From the NCBI GenBank assembly GCA_910579425.1, contig CAJTVL010000006.1, positions 34,604-98,603 on the forward strand: a stretch of DNA of 64,000 bases, written 5' to 3'. Numbering within the stretch: position 1 is the first letter of the stretch; the number at the start of each line of letters is the position of its first letter. The stretch is from an uncultured Lachnospiraceae bacterium (lineage in GTDB: Bacteria; Bacillota; Clostridia; Lachnospirales; Lachnospiraceae). Position numbers and translations under genes: made by a program. Under the pieces are notes generated by a model. It was not told where the DNA came from. It worked only from the letters and a program-made list of their open reading frames with translations, and searched no databases. Of the stretch, positions 25,391 to 33,836 are shown one piece after another.

Positions 25391-25714
25391 ATGCTGAAAA
25401 GTAAGGGATTTATTTTTACCAACAAGAAGCATACCGAAAAAGGCATCATGTCAGCCATCCTGGGAGTGCTTGCCAATATCACAATGGGAACGGCAGTCTA
25501 TTTTTCTTACCTGGGAGGGGGCGTATCCTCCCCGCGGTATGCCGCCGCCGCCCTTTTGGCGGTGGTATTTATGGCTGTGGGGCTGGGACTTGGAATCTGG
25601 TCTTCCACGGAGACGGAAAAGTTTCGATTGTTTACGGTGATTGGAATTATTGTAAATGTTCTGGCATTCGGAATGCTGAGTCTTATTTTATTCGCAGGGG
25701 CATATATGGACTGA
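25391..25714 (+). CDS. DUF6142-like small membrane protein
   Basis: A 107-residue protein with a short basic start (MLKSKGFIFTNKKHTEKG) and three predicted membrane segments (GIMSAILGVLANITM, YAAAALLAVVFMAVGLGL, LFTVIGIIVNVLAFGML). It resembles the DUF6142 group of short clostridial membrane proteins. Ribosome site is weak (AAGAGG). It lies between another small membrane protein and an aminopeptidase gene. Function unknown. Confidence 0.65.
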   Translation: MLKSKGFIFTNKKHTEKGIMSAILGVLANITMGTAVYFSYLGGGVSSPRYAAAALLAVVFMAVGLGLGIWSSTETEKFRLFTVIGIIVNVLAFGMLSLILFAGAYMD

Positions 25715-25735
25715 GAGAGGGCAGAGGACTGAGAA

Positions 25736-27799
25736 ATGATAGAAGAGAGATTTTTGCTTGCAAAAGAGAGAATCGGCGCGGTGGAAAAGGAAGCGGTGCT
25801 GGAGCAACGGTTTCAGGCATATTTTGGAAAGACGGCGGCTTTTCTTGGAATGGTCTGTGAGGAATATGAGTGGATTGCAGAAGGAGGGTTGACAGACAGC
25901 CCCCTGGAGGAACTGCAAAACAGAAACCAAAGGCTCTATAAGGACATCCTTCCAAAGAATTACGAAAACAGCTACGCAAATCCCGGGGTATGTGCGCAGA
26001 AGCTGGGAGAGGAATACGGCAAAATTCTCTGCGCACTGTATGGGGAAATGCGCAGCTTGATTCCCCTGGCTTACGAGAAGCGGCTGGAGGAAATGGTCAT
26101 CCGTCTTGAATTGTTTCTGGGGATCTACGGCAGCTTTTGCTGCAGCCGCGAGGAAGCGGGACTGCTGCCTGAGCCCGGGGCACTGCAGGAGAGTATTTAC
26201 TGGTATGTGAGCGATTATGCCAGGGACGCGGCCCGAAAGCGCCTTGAGGACATGCTTGTGCCAAAGTCGGATTTTGCCGCCCGGATTGTGGAGGGGGATT
26301 TGAGCGATTTCAGGTATCTGTATTATTTCGGAGAGTATATTACCGAAAATGAAATCAGGACCTGGAAGCATCTCACTTCCCTGCCGGAGGAAACCGTAAA
26401 GAAAATGGCGGATACCTATACGGAAGGGTATCGGATCGGCTTTGAGGCAGGGGGGAAGGATCTTTCCAAAAAGAAAACCGTGGATATTCGGTATCGTCTG
26501 GGATTTGAACCGATGATCCAAAAGGCTATTGATAATTTCCGGAAAATGGGGCTTGCGCCCACGATTTACCGGCTTCCTTCCAGCCTTCTTTATGTCAAAG
26601 GGGTGAACCCGACAGGATATTTCGGGGCGGCGGCCAATAAACAATATGATTTCGACCACAAGGACGATCTGGCGCTGGTGCTGGACAAAAAGCTGCTCCA
26701 AGTGCGTCTGGAGGCCTTAAAGGAAGGCTTTGAACAGTATCGGGAGCAGGCCGGCGTTTACGGCGGACCGGCAGTGGTGGAAACCTTCGGGGAAAAGCCG
26801 GCAGAGCTTAAGGAAAAGCCTCAGGCGCTGCATTTGTCCAGGGAGCAGCAAAAGTTCTCGGTGGAGTACCGCTCCGCCTCCGGGGAAATTCAGAACCGGT
26901 ATATCAGGGGGGAGGAGAGAAGCTTTACGATTATTGCCTTTCCCACGCCGGAGATCGGAGAGGATTTCCCGGAAATTTTTGATGAAGTCATCCGGATTAA
27001 TACCCTTGACTACAAGCTTTATCAGCAGATTCAGCAGAAGCTCATAGACACCCTTGACCTGGGGAAATATGTGATCGTCAAGGGAATGAAGGGGAACAGA
27101 ACCAATCTTAAGGTGATGCTCCATGTGCTTTCGGACAAAGAAAAAGAAACCAATTTCGAAAACTGCGTGGCGGACGTGAATATTCCCGTGGGAGAGGTGT
27201 TCACTTCCCCGGTGCTCTCAGGCACGGAAGGAATCCTGCATGTAAGCCGGGTTTACCTAAACGAACTGGAATATCTGAATCTTGCAGTTACCATAAAGGA
27301 CGGCATGGTAACGGATTATAGCTGCAGCAATTTCGACACTCCTGAGGAGAACCGCAAATACATTAAGGATAATGTACTTTTCCATCATGACAGCCTGCCC
27401 CTGGGAGAGTTTGCCATCGGCACCAACACTACTGCCTTTGTGGCGGCAAGGAAATATAAGATGGAAGATAAGCTCCCTATTCTGATCGCGGAAAAAACCG
27501 GCCCCCACTTTGCCCTGGGGGATACCTGCTATTCCCATGCGGAGGATGTGAAGGTGTTTAACCCTGACAGGAAAGAAATCATTGCCAGGGACAATGAGTG
27601 TTCTCTCAAACGGAAGGAAAAGGACGCCTCGGCATACTTCAACTGTCATACGGACATTACAATCCCCTACAATGAGCTGGGGGAGGTCAGCGTGGTTACT
27701 TATGAGGAGCAGGTGATTCCCATCATAGAGGAAGGCAGATTTGTTCTGCCGGGCTGCGAGGAGCTGAACCGTCCCCTGGAGGAGATGGGAAAGATTTAA
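25736..27799 (+). CDS. M29 family aminopeptidase with long N-terminal extension
   Basis: A 687-residue protein. The C-terminal ~370 residues match thermophilic M29 metal-dependent aminopeptidases: GNRTNLKVML, VNIPVGEVFTSPVLSGTEG, LPLGEFAIGTNT and AEKTGPHFALGDTCYSHAED contain the Glu, His, Tyr and Asp residues that bind the two metals in that family. The N-terminal ~310 residues are an extra helical domain not present in the ~410-residue classic M29 enzymes, so the protein is a two-part form. Likely cytosolic; no signal peptide. Confidence 0.82.
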   Translation: MIEERFLLAKERIGAVEKEAVLEQRFQAYFGKTAAFLGMVCEEYEWIAEGGLTDSPLEELQNRNQRLYKDILPKNYENSYANPGVCAQKLGEEYGKILCALYGEMRSLIPLAYEKRLEEMVIRLELFLGIYGSFCCSREEAGLLPEPGALQESIYWYVSDYARDAARKRLEDMLVPKSDFAARIVEGDLSDFRYLYYFGEYITENEIRTWKHLTSLPEETVKKMADTYTEGYRIGFEAGGKDLSKKKTVDIRYRLGFEPMIQKAIDNFRKMGLAPTIYRLPSSLLYVKGVNPTGYFGAAANKQYDFDHKDDLALVLDKKLLQVRLEALKEGFEQYREQAGVYGGPAVVETFGEKPAELKEKPQALHLSREQQKFSVEYRSASGEIQNRYIRGEERSFTIIAFPTPEIGEDFPEIFDEVIRINTLDYKLYQQIQQKLIDTLDLGKYVIVKGMKGNRTNLKVMLHVLSDKEKETNFENCVADVNIPVGEVFTSPVLSGTEGILHVSRVYLNELEYLNLAVTIKDGMVTDYSCSNFDTPEENRKYIKDNVLFHHDSLPLGEFAIGTNTTAFVAARKYKMEDKLPILIAEKTGPHFALGDTCYSHAEDVKVFNPDRKEIIARDNECSLKRKEKDASAYFNCHTDITIPYNELGEVSVVTYEEQVIPIIEEGRFVLPGCEELNRPLEEMGKI

Positions 27800-27920
27800 G
27801 GGGCGCATGGATTTCCCGGAAAGAAGTACAGAATGTAGTTGCGCAGGCATGGGGTTTTATAGTAAGATAAGAGGAAGAATGTTATAGAATAACAGGCACA
27901 AGAAAGGGACAGGTAATTTT

Positions 27921-28421
27921 ATGGCACAGGTTGGAATCGTAATGGGCAGTGATTCGGATATGCCGGTTATGGCGAAAGCCGCGGATGTCTTGACAGAACT
28001 TGGGATTTCCTTTGATATGAGAATCATTTCCGCCCACAGGGAGCCGGATGTTTTTTTTGAATATGCTAAGACGGCAGAAGAAAAGGGCTTTAAGGTGATT
28101 ATTGCCGGGGCGGGCATGGCGGCCCATTTGCCGGGAATGTGCGCGGCAATCTTTCCCATGCCCGTGATCGGAATCCCCATGCACACCACTTCTCTGGGAG
28201 GAAGGGATTCCCTTTATTCCATCGTACAGATGCCACAGGGCATTCCGGTGGCCACGGTGGCAATTAACGGAGGCGCTAACGCAGGGCTTTTGGCAGCCAA
28301 AATACTGGCTGTTTCGGACAAAGAGCTTTTGGCGAAGCTGAAGGAATATTCGGCAAGGCTTGGGGAGAGCGTTCAGAAAAAGGATGAGAGATTAGGGAAA
28401 GTGGGCTATCAGAATTATTAA
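27921..28421 (+). CDS. purE: N5-carboxyaminoimidazole ribonucleotide mutase
   Basis: A 166-residue purine enzyme that moves the carboxyl group from N5 to C4 of the imidazole. Class I PurE features: GSDSDMPVM near the N-terminus, SAHREPD with the catalytic His, and GAGMAAHLPGM. GGGACAGG lies before the ATG. First of four purine genes (purE, purM, purN, purD). No PurK is visible in the window. Confidence 0.96.
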   Translation: MAQVGIVMGSDSDMPVMAKAADVLTELGISFDMRIISAHREPDVFFEYAKTAEEKGFKVIIAGAGMAAHLPGMCAAIFPMPVIGIPMHTTSLGGRDSLYSIVQMPQGIPVATVAINGGANAGLLAAKILAVSDKELLAKLKEYSARLGESVQKKDERLGKVGYQNY

Positions 28422-28488
28422 GGATTTCCACAAATAGAGGATAAGCGGACAGAGCAATGCCCATTAAGCGGCAGGAATGAGAGGGAAA

Positions 28489-29514
28489 ATGGACTACAAA
28501 AAAGCGGGAGTGGATATTGAAGCGGGATACCGCAGTGTGGAACTGATGAAGGAATATGTGAAGAAAACCATGCGCCCGGAGGTGCTGGGAGGACTGGGAG
28601 GTTTCTCAGGCGCTTTTTCCCTGGCGGCCATCAAGGACATGGAAAAGCCGGTTCTGGTATCCGGAACGGACGGGGTGGGAACAAAGTTAAAGCTGGCCTT
28701 CCTTATGGATCAGCATGACACTGTGGGAATCGACTGTGTGGCCATGTGTGTCAACGATATTGCCTGCGCAGGGGGAGAACCTCTGTTTTTCCTGGATTAT
28801 ATTGCCTGCGGCAAAAATTATCCGGAAAAGATTGCCGCTATCGTAAAAGGGGTGGCAGAGGGCTGCAGGCAGGCCGGCGCGGCGCTGATCGGCGGAGAGA
28901 CGGCGGAGCATCCGGGGCTTATGCCGCAGGAGGAATATGATCTGGCAGGCTTTGCAGTGGGCGTGGCAGACGAAAAGAACCTGATTACGGGCGCAAAGAT
29001 AGAGCCCGGCGACGTGCTTGTAGGGCTGGCGTCCTCAGGCGTTCACAGCAACGGATTTTCGCTGGTAAGGAAGGTGTTTGACATGACCCGGGAGGGGCTT
29101 TCTACATACTATGAGGAGCTTGGGGCAACCTTGGGAGAGGTGCTTCTTACCCCCACAAGGATTTATGTCAAAGCATTGAAAAGCATAAAGGAGGCAGGGA
29201 TTACCATAAAGGGCTGCAGCCATATTACAGGGGGAGGGTTCTATGAGAATATTCCCCGTATGCTGCCGGAAGGGGTATGCGCCGTAGTAGAGAAGGACAG
29301 CTATCCGGTGCCCGCCATTTTTAAGCTCCTTCAGGAAAAAGGAAAGCTGGAAGAAAAGATGATGTACAATACCTACAATATGGGTCTTGGCATGGTGCTT
29401 GCGGTTTCAGCCCAGGATGCCGGGGACGTAGTGAAGGCGGCCGGTGCGGCAGGAGAGAAGGCCTATATTGTGGGAAGAATAGAAGCGGGAGAAAAGGGAG
29501 TGACGCTATGTTAA
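28489..29514 (+). CDS. purM: Phosphoribosylformylglycinamidine cyclo-ligase
   Basis: A 341-residue AIR synthetase that closes the imidazole ring using ATP. Seen: LVSGTDGVGTKLKLAF, AMCVNDIACAGGEPLFFLDY, ALIGGETAEHPG and HITGGGFYENIPRML, all typical. The ATG at 28489 gives the usual start (MDYKKAGVDIEAG) and follows GAGAGGG; an ATG 12 bases earlier is possible. The stop overlaps the start of purN. Confidence 0.97.
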   Translation: MDYKKAGVDIEAGYRSVELMKEYVKKTMRPEVLGGLGGFSGAFSLAAIKDMEKPVLVSGTDGVGTKLKLAFLMDQHDTVGIDCVAMCVNDIACAGGEPLFFLDYIACGKNYPEKIAAIVKGVAEGCRQAGAALIGGETAEHPGLMPQEEYDLAGFAVGVADEKNLITGAKIEPGDVLVGLASSGVHSNGFSLVRKVFDMTREGLSTYYEELGATLGEVLLTPTRIYVKALKSIKEAGITIKGCSHITGGGFYENIPRMLPEGVCAVVEKDSYPVPAIFKLLQEKGKLEEKMMYNTYNMGLGMVLAVSAQDAGDVVKAAGAAGEKAYIVGRIEAGEKGVTLC

Positions 29515-30098
29515 ACATTGTAGTGTGTGTCTCCGGAGGAGGAACCAACCTGCAGGCCATTATTGACGGAGTCGGAAACGGTTCCATCCAAAACACCAGG
29601 ATCGCCGGTGTCATCAGCAATAACGCGGGGGCTTATGCGCTGAAAAGAGCAGAAGCGGCAAATATCCCTGCTTTTTGTGTTTCTCCCAAAAGCTTTGAAC
29701 GCCGGGACGAATTTAACCGGGCGTTTCTGGAAAGGCTTGGGGAACTTAAGCCTGATCTGATCGTGCTTGCAGGATTTCTGGTGATTCTGCCTCCTGAGAT
29801 GATTCAGACCTATCGGGACAGAATTATCAATATCCATCCTTCTCTCATCCCTTCTTTTTGCGGGACGGGATATTACGGGCTTAAGGTTCACAGGGAGGCC
29901 CTTAAGAGAGGGGTCAAGGTTACCGGGGCCACTGTCCACTATGTGGATGAGGGAACAGACACAGGAAAGATCATTCTGCAGAAAGCGGTGGAGGTAAAGG
30001 AAGGGGATACCCCTGAAAGCCTTCAGCGCCGGGTGATGGAGGAGGCGGAGTGGGTGATTCTGCCGGCGGCCATCAACCAAATCGCACAGGGCGGCTGA
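29508..30098 (+). CDS. purN: Phosphoribosylglycinamide formyltransferase
   Basis: A 196-residue enzyme that formylates GAR using 10-formyltetrahydrofolate. Features: VCVSGGGTNLQAIIDG, the catalytic Asn-His-Asp set in IINIHPSLIPSF and HYVDEGTDTGKII. It overlaps purM by 7 bases, so translation is coupled. One residue of note: the usual GKGYYG-like segment reads CGTGYYGLKVH. Confidence 0.96.
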   Translation: MLNIVVCVSGGGTNLQAIIDGVGNGSIQNTRIAGVISNNAGAYALKRAEAANIPAFCVSPKSFERRDEFNRAFLERLGELKPDLIVLAGFLVILPPEMIQTYRDRIINIHPSLIPSFCGTGYYGLKVHREALKRGVKVTGATVHYVDEGTDTGKIILQKAVEVKEGDTPESLQRRVMEEAEWVILPAAINQIAQGG

Positions 30099-30116
30099 AA
30101 GGAGGATGTTATTGAT

Positions 30117-31391
30117 ATGAAAGTGTTGATCGTTGGAAGCGGCGGCAGGGAGCATGCGATTGCTTACAGTGTGGCAAAGAGCAAAAAAGCAGACAAAATC
30201 TACTGTGCGCCGGGGAATGCGGGGATCGGACTTCTGGCGGAATGCGTTCCCATAGGAGCTATGGAGTTTGATAAGCTGGTGGCTTTTGCCAAAGAAAAAG
30301 AAATCGACCTGACCATTGTGGGGATGGATGATCCCCTGGTGGGAGGCCTGGTGGATGAACTGGAGGCAGCAGGCCTGCGGGCTTTCGGCCCCAGGAAAAA
30401 TGCCGCTATCTTAGAGGGAAGCAAGGCCTTTTCCAAGGATTTAATGAAAAAGTACCATATCCCTACGGCTGCTTATGAAACCTTTGACTCGGCCCGGGAT
30501 GCCCTGAACTATTTGGAGGGCGCTTCCTTTCCTATTGTGCTGAAAGCAGACGGCCTTGCCCTTGGAAAGGGCGTCTTAATTTGTCAGGATCTTTCGCAGG
30601 CGAGGGAAGGCGTCAGGGCGATTATGGAGGATAAGCAGTTCGGCAGCGCCGGAAACCGTCTGGTTGTGGAGGAATTTTTGACCGGGAGGGAAGTCTCCGT
30701 TCTTTCCTATGTGGACGGAAAGACAATTAAAACCATGACCTCTGCCCAGGATCACAAGCGGGCGGGGGACGGAGACACCGGGCTTAATACCGGCGGGATG
30801 GGAACCTTTTCCCCCAGCCCTTTCTATACAAAGGAAGTGGACCGTTTTTGCCGGGAACATATTTATCAGGCCACGGTGGACGCTATGGCGGCGGAGGGAA
30901 GGCCTTTTAAAGGGATTATTTTCTTCGGTCTGATGCTTACCGAAAAAGGCCCTAGGGTGTTGGAGTATAACGCCAGATTTGGGGATCCGGAGGCGCAGGT
31001 GGTGCTGCCCCGAATGAAAAACGACATCATAGAGGTGATGGAGGCCTGTATTGACGGGAAGCTGGACAGCATAGAGCTTGTTTTTGAGGACAATGCTGCG
31101 GTCTGTGTAGTGCTTGCCTCCCAGGGGTATCCTGTCAAATACGAAAAGGGCTTTGCGGTCAAAGGGTTAGAGCGTTTCGAAGGACAGGATTCCTGTTTTT
31201 GTTTTCATGCCGGGACAAAGCGGGCAGGAGAGGAGATTGTTACGAACGGCGGAAGGGTTTTAGGAGTTACCGCCAAGGGCAGAACTTTAAAAGAAGCAAG
31301 AGAAAATGCTTATAAAGCTGCGGAGTGGATTTCTTTTGAAAATAAATATATGCGCCATGACATTGGTAAGGCAATTGACGAGGCGGATTGA
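30117..31391 (+). CDS. purD: Phosphoribosylamine-glycine ligase
   Basis: A 424-residue ATP-grasp ligase that joins glycine to phosphoribosylamine. Features: VLIVGSGGREHAIAY at the start, GPRKNAAILEGSKAFSK, VLKADGLALGKGV and the metal site FLEYNARFGDPEAQ-like VLEYNARFGDPEAQ. GGAGGATG lies before the start. Last gene of the purE-M-N-D run; purH and purF are not in the window. Confidence 0.97.
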   Translation: MKVLIVGSGGREHAIAYSVAKSKKADKIYCAPGNAGIGLLAECVPIGAMEFDKLVAFAKEKEIDLTIVGMDDPLVGGLVDELEAAGLRAFGPRKNAAILEGSKAFSKDLMKKYHIPTAAYETFDSARDALNYLEGASFPIVLKADGLALGKGVLICQDLSQAREGVRAIMEDKQFGSAGNRLVVEEFLTGREVSVLSYVDGKTIKTMTSAQDHKRAGDGDTGLNTGGMGTFSPSPFYTKEVDRFCREHIYQATVDAMAAEGRPFKGIIFFGLMLTEKGPRVLEYNARFGDPEAQVVLPRMKNDIIEVMEACIDGKLDSIELVFEDNAAVCVVLASQGYPVKYEKGFAVKGLERFEGQDSCFCFHAGTKRAGEEIVTNGGRVLGVTAKGRTLKEARENAYKAAEWISFENKYMRHDIGKAIDEAD

Positions 31392-31406
31392 GGGGGAAAA
31401 GAAAAG

Positions 31407-31871
31407 ATGGCTGAGAAAATGCGGGTATTTACGATAAATGGGGAAATAAAAAGACCGATTATATGCGAGAAATGCGGCGGCATTCTGGTTTATTCGGGTC
31501 TTGGCGAGTATCGGTGTGAGGAATGCCACACCTCGGAATTTGACGATTACGGGAAGGTGAGAAGCTATCTGGAGAAACACAGAGGGGCAAATGTAACGGA
31601 AATATCGGATGAGACGGGAGTCTCCCACAAGTCGATCCGGGATATGGTGAAGGAAAACCGTTTTGAGGTGATTGAGGGCAGAAACGGTTATCTCAAGTGC
31701 GAGGCCTGCGGCGCATCGATTAAGAGCGGCAGGCTCTGCCATAACTGCGAACAGAGTTATCACAAGGAAGTGGAGCAGGCAGCCCGCAATGAAAGGCAGA
31801 GAAATATGTCCGGATATGGGGAGGGCCCTCATGAGGATAAGGGAAGCAAACGTTTTACCAGAGACAGATAA
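31407..31871 (+). CDS. Zinc-ribbon and helix-turn-helix protein (YvyF-like)
   Basis: A 154-residue protein. It has a CxxC...CxxC ribbon at ~20-40 (CEKCGGIL...CEECH), a helix-turn-helix-like middle (NVTEISDETGVSHKSIRDMVKENRFEV) and a second ribbon (CEACGASIKSGRLCHNC), ending in a charged tail. The order matches the flagellar-operon protein group TIGR03826/YvyF, although no flagellar gene is nearby. GGGGGAAAAG lies before the ATG. It probably shares a transcript with the SH3b gene, 19 bases downstream. A regulatory role is inference. Confidence 0.7.
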   Translation: MAEKMRVFTINGEIKRPIICEKCGGILVYSGLGEYRCEECHTSEFDDYGKVRSYLEKHRGANVTEISDETGVSHKSIRDMVKENRFEVIEGRNGYLKCEACGASIKSGRLCHNCEQSYHKEVEQAARNERQRNMSGYGEGPHEDKGSKRFTRDR

Positions 31872-31890
31872 GAGAAAGCTTGGAAAGGAA

Positions 31891-33300
31891 ATGGATACGA
31901 ATATGAGGAAGTTAGGAGCGCTGATGCACAAAATCAGCGGAATGCGGGGGATTCACATAAGAAAAGGCGCGGCCGGGGTTGCCGTTGCATTGTCGGTGTT
32001 TTGTCTTACGTCACTTTCCTGTTATGCAGTGGAGGGCAAGGTGACGGCAGAGACAGCCAAAATCCGTGCGCAGACAAGTACCGACAGCGAGGTGGTGGGC
32101 AGCACCCAGAGGGGGAAAACCATAGACATTTTAGAGGCCGTGAAAGACGGTTCGGGCGCCGTATGGTATAAGGTTTCCGTTTCGGGAGGCGGGTATGGCT
32201 ATATCAGAAGCGATCTGGTAGAGACCAGCGCCACGATTGAGGTCAAAAGCCAGGACAGTTCATCCCAGAGCAGTTTGGCATCGGCTCCGGCGGAAACTAC
32301 GCCTACCTCCATCGGAGAACAGCCGGCAACCATCACTTCCAATAAGAATGCCAATATCCGTTCCGGCGCCTCCACGCAGCACAGTACGGTGGCTACGCTG
32401 CCAAACGGTACGGCGGTTACCCTGATCGGAGAGGCAAGCGACAGTTCGGGAAATAAATGGTACCAGATCAGTTGTACTTACAATGACAAAGCAGTGGAAG
32501 GCTATGTGCGCTCCGACCTGATCAGCGTAGGCGGCGGGGGAGCCGGGGCCGGAGACGGAGCCGCAGAAGGAGAGAACCCGGAAGGCGCGGAAGGCGAAAA
32601 TCCGGAGGCACCCGAGAATCCTGAAGGGGAAAACCCGGAGGGGACGGAAGGGGGCGAACCAGAGCAGCCCACAGAGCCCGCCCAGGAAGAACACAACGAT
32701 TATGAAGTGGTTTATGCCCAGAACGATACCGGTGAATATGAATATTATCTTTACAATAACGTGGACGGAACAAGGCAGAAGCTGAACGAGCTTTTGTCCG
32801 CCATCGGTTTTGCCAACGAGAATAATCAGAAGCTCCAGGATCAGGTGGACAAAAGCAAAATTATCATCATCATTCTGGCTGTGGTTATCGTCATCCTCTT
32901 TATTGTCCTGACGGTTCTTCTGTTCAAAATCAGAGGGCTCTATTACGGCGATTATGACGAGGAGGAAGAAGAGGAGGAGGAAGAGGAAGAAGAGCCTGAA
33001 CCGGAGCCGGTAAAAAGGAAAAGGAGAAGGCGCATCCAGGAAGAGGAAGAGGAGGAGGAGGAAGAAGAACAGCCTCCGGTAAAGAAGAGAAGACCCAGAC
33101 CCCAGGAAGCCGAGGAGCGGCCGGCAAGAGCCCAGGAGAGGAGCCAGCAGCCGAAAGTCAAGACAGGAGAGAGAGAGCTCCGTGCCATGGAAAACCGGGA
33201 GCCTGTCAAGAAGCAGCCGGCAAGGAAACCCCAGAATTTCCTGGTGGACGACGACGAATTTGAATTCGAGTTTTTGAATATGGACGACAAGGATCTGTAG
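31891..33300 (+). CDS. SH3b-domain membrane protein with charged C-terminal tail
   Basis: A 469-residue protein from the ATG at 31891 (an ATG at 31903 is also possible). Order: membrane/signal segment ~26-45, SH3b domain 1 (~50-112, NIRSGAS-type motif in the form AKIRAQTSTDSEVVG), Ser/Thr linker, SH3b domain 2 (~145-213, ANIRSGASTQHSTVATL), a Gly/Glu/Pro linker with GENPEG repeats (~214-266), a coiled region (~292-320), membrane segment 2 (324-346), then a cytoplasmic tail of alternating poly-Glu and Arg/Lys blocks ending in an acidic patch (DDDEFEFEF). SH3b modules usually bind peptidoglycan. The charged tail suggests a second, internal binding role, which is inference. Confidence 0.8.
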   Translation: MDTNMRKLGALMHKISGMRGIHIRKGAAGVAVALSVFCLTSLSCYAVEGKVTAETAKIRAQTSTDSEVVGSTQRGKTIDILEAVKDGSGAVWYKVSVSGGGYGYIRSDLVETSATIEVKSQDSSSQSSLASAPAETTPTSIGEQPATITSNKNANIRSGASTQHSTVATLPNGTAVTLIGEASDSSGNKWYQISCTYNDKAVEGYVRSDLISVGGGGAGAGDGAAEGENPEGAEGENPEAPENPEGENPEGTEGGEPEQPTEPAQEEHNDYEVVYAQNDTGEYEYYLYNNVDGTRQKLNELLSAIGFANENNQKLQDQVDKSKIIIIILAVVIVILFIVLTVLLFKIRGLYYGDYDEEEEEEEEEEEEPEPEPVKRKRRRRIQEEEEEEEEEEQPPVKKRRPRPQEAEERPARAQERSQQPKVKTGERELRAMENREPVKKQPARKPQNFLVDDDEFEFEFLNMDDKDL

Positions 33301-33368
33301 ACACAGTTCGGGGATTGTCCCGCAGAATACGGGATATTGGAATACACAGGAGGAAAATTGCAGTCACG

Positions 33369-33406
33369 ATTGCAATAGCGATTGCTATCGCAATAAGCAA
33401 TTGCGG
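33369..33406 (+). repeat. Tandem and inverted GATTGC/GCAAT repeat
   Basis: Within 38 bases GATTGC occurs twice 12 bases apart and GCAAT three times, forming an imperfect palindrome. It lies ~50 bases before a GntR-family gene. Confidence 0.6.
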
Positions 33407-33415
33407 TTTTCTTCC
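33379..33415 (+). terminator. Hairpin followed by T-rich run after the SH3b gene
   Basis: CGATTGCT (33379-33386) pairs with AGCAATTG (33396-33403), 8 pairs with one G-U, then CGGTTTTCTTCC. The same bases form part of a repeated GATTGC/GCAAT array and may also be an operator. Confidence 0.45.
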
Positions 33416-33454
33416 TTTCTATTATCAAAAATTACATGACAGAAAGGATGTCAT

Positions 33455-33832
33455 ATGGTTATTGAGATTGATTTTAACTCTCAGGAGGCGCTTTATCTGC
33501 AGTTGAGAAATCAGATTATTCTGGGAATCGCCACGGCAAGATTCCGGGAGGGGGATGCCCTCCCTTCGGTGCGTCAATTGGCAGATGATATTGGAATTAA
33601 TATGCACACGGTAAATAAAGCCTATACGGTACTCAAACAGGAAGGCTTTGTGAAAATGGACCGGAGAAAGGGTGCAGTGATTGCGCTGGACATGGACAGG
33701 CTGCGGTCAGTGGAAGAGATGGATGAAGACTTAAGAGGGATCCTTGCCAAGGGGATCTGCAAGGGGATTGGCAGAGAAGAAGTGCATCGCATGGTCGATG
33801 AAATCTATGATGAATACGGAAAGGCATGGTAA
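33455..33832 (+). CDS. GntR family (YtrA subfamily) transcription regulator
   Basis: A 125-residue repressor-type protein. The first ~75 residues are a winged helix of the GntR class (ALYLQLRNQIILGIATARFREGDALPSVRQLADDIGINMHTVNKAYTVL is the typical layout). The C-terminal part is a short helical segment as in the YtrA subfamily rather than a ligand-binding domain. AGAAAGGATG precedes the ATG. It ends 4 bases before clpC. YtrA-type regulators usually control ABC transporters, so its placement before clpC is uncommon. Confidence 0.88.
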   Translation: MVIEIDFNSQEALYLQLRNQIILGIATARFREGDALPSVRQLADDIGINMHTVNKAYTVLKQEGFVKMDRRKGAVIALDMDRLRSVEEMDEDLRGILAKGICKGIGREEVHRMVDEIYDEYGKAW

Positions 33833-33836
33833 AAAT

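Noticed and set aside
27800..27920. Purine riboswitch or PurR box before purE
   Set aside because: The spacer is short, lacks the conserved purine-aptamer core and has no PurR-box pair; only a weak TTGCGC/TAAGAT promoter-like pair was seen.
32930..33428. Long reverse-strand frames rich in Ser or Pro opposite the SH3b gene
   Set aside because: They are the mirror of the poly-Glu (GAG/GAA) codons; no ribosome site or promoter, and the forward gene explains them.
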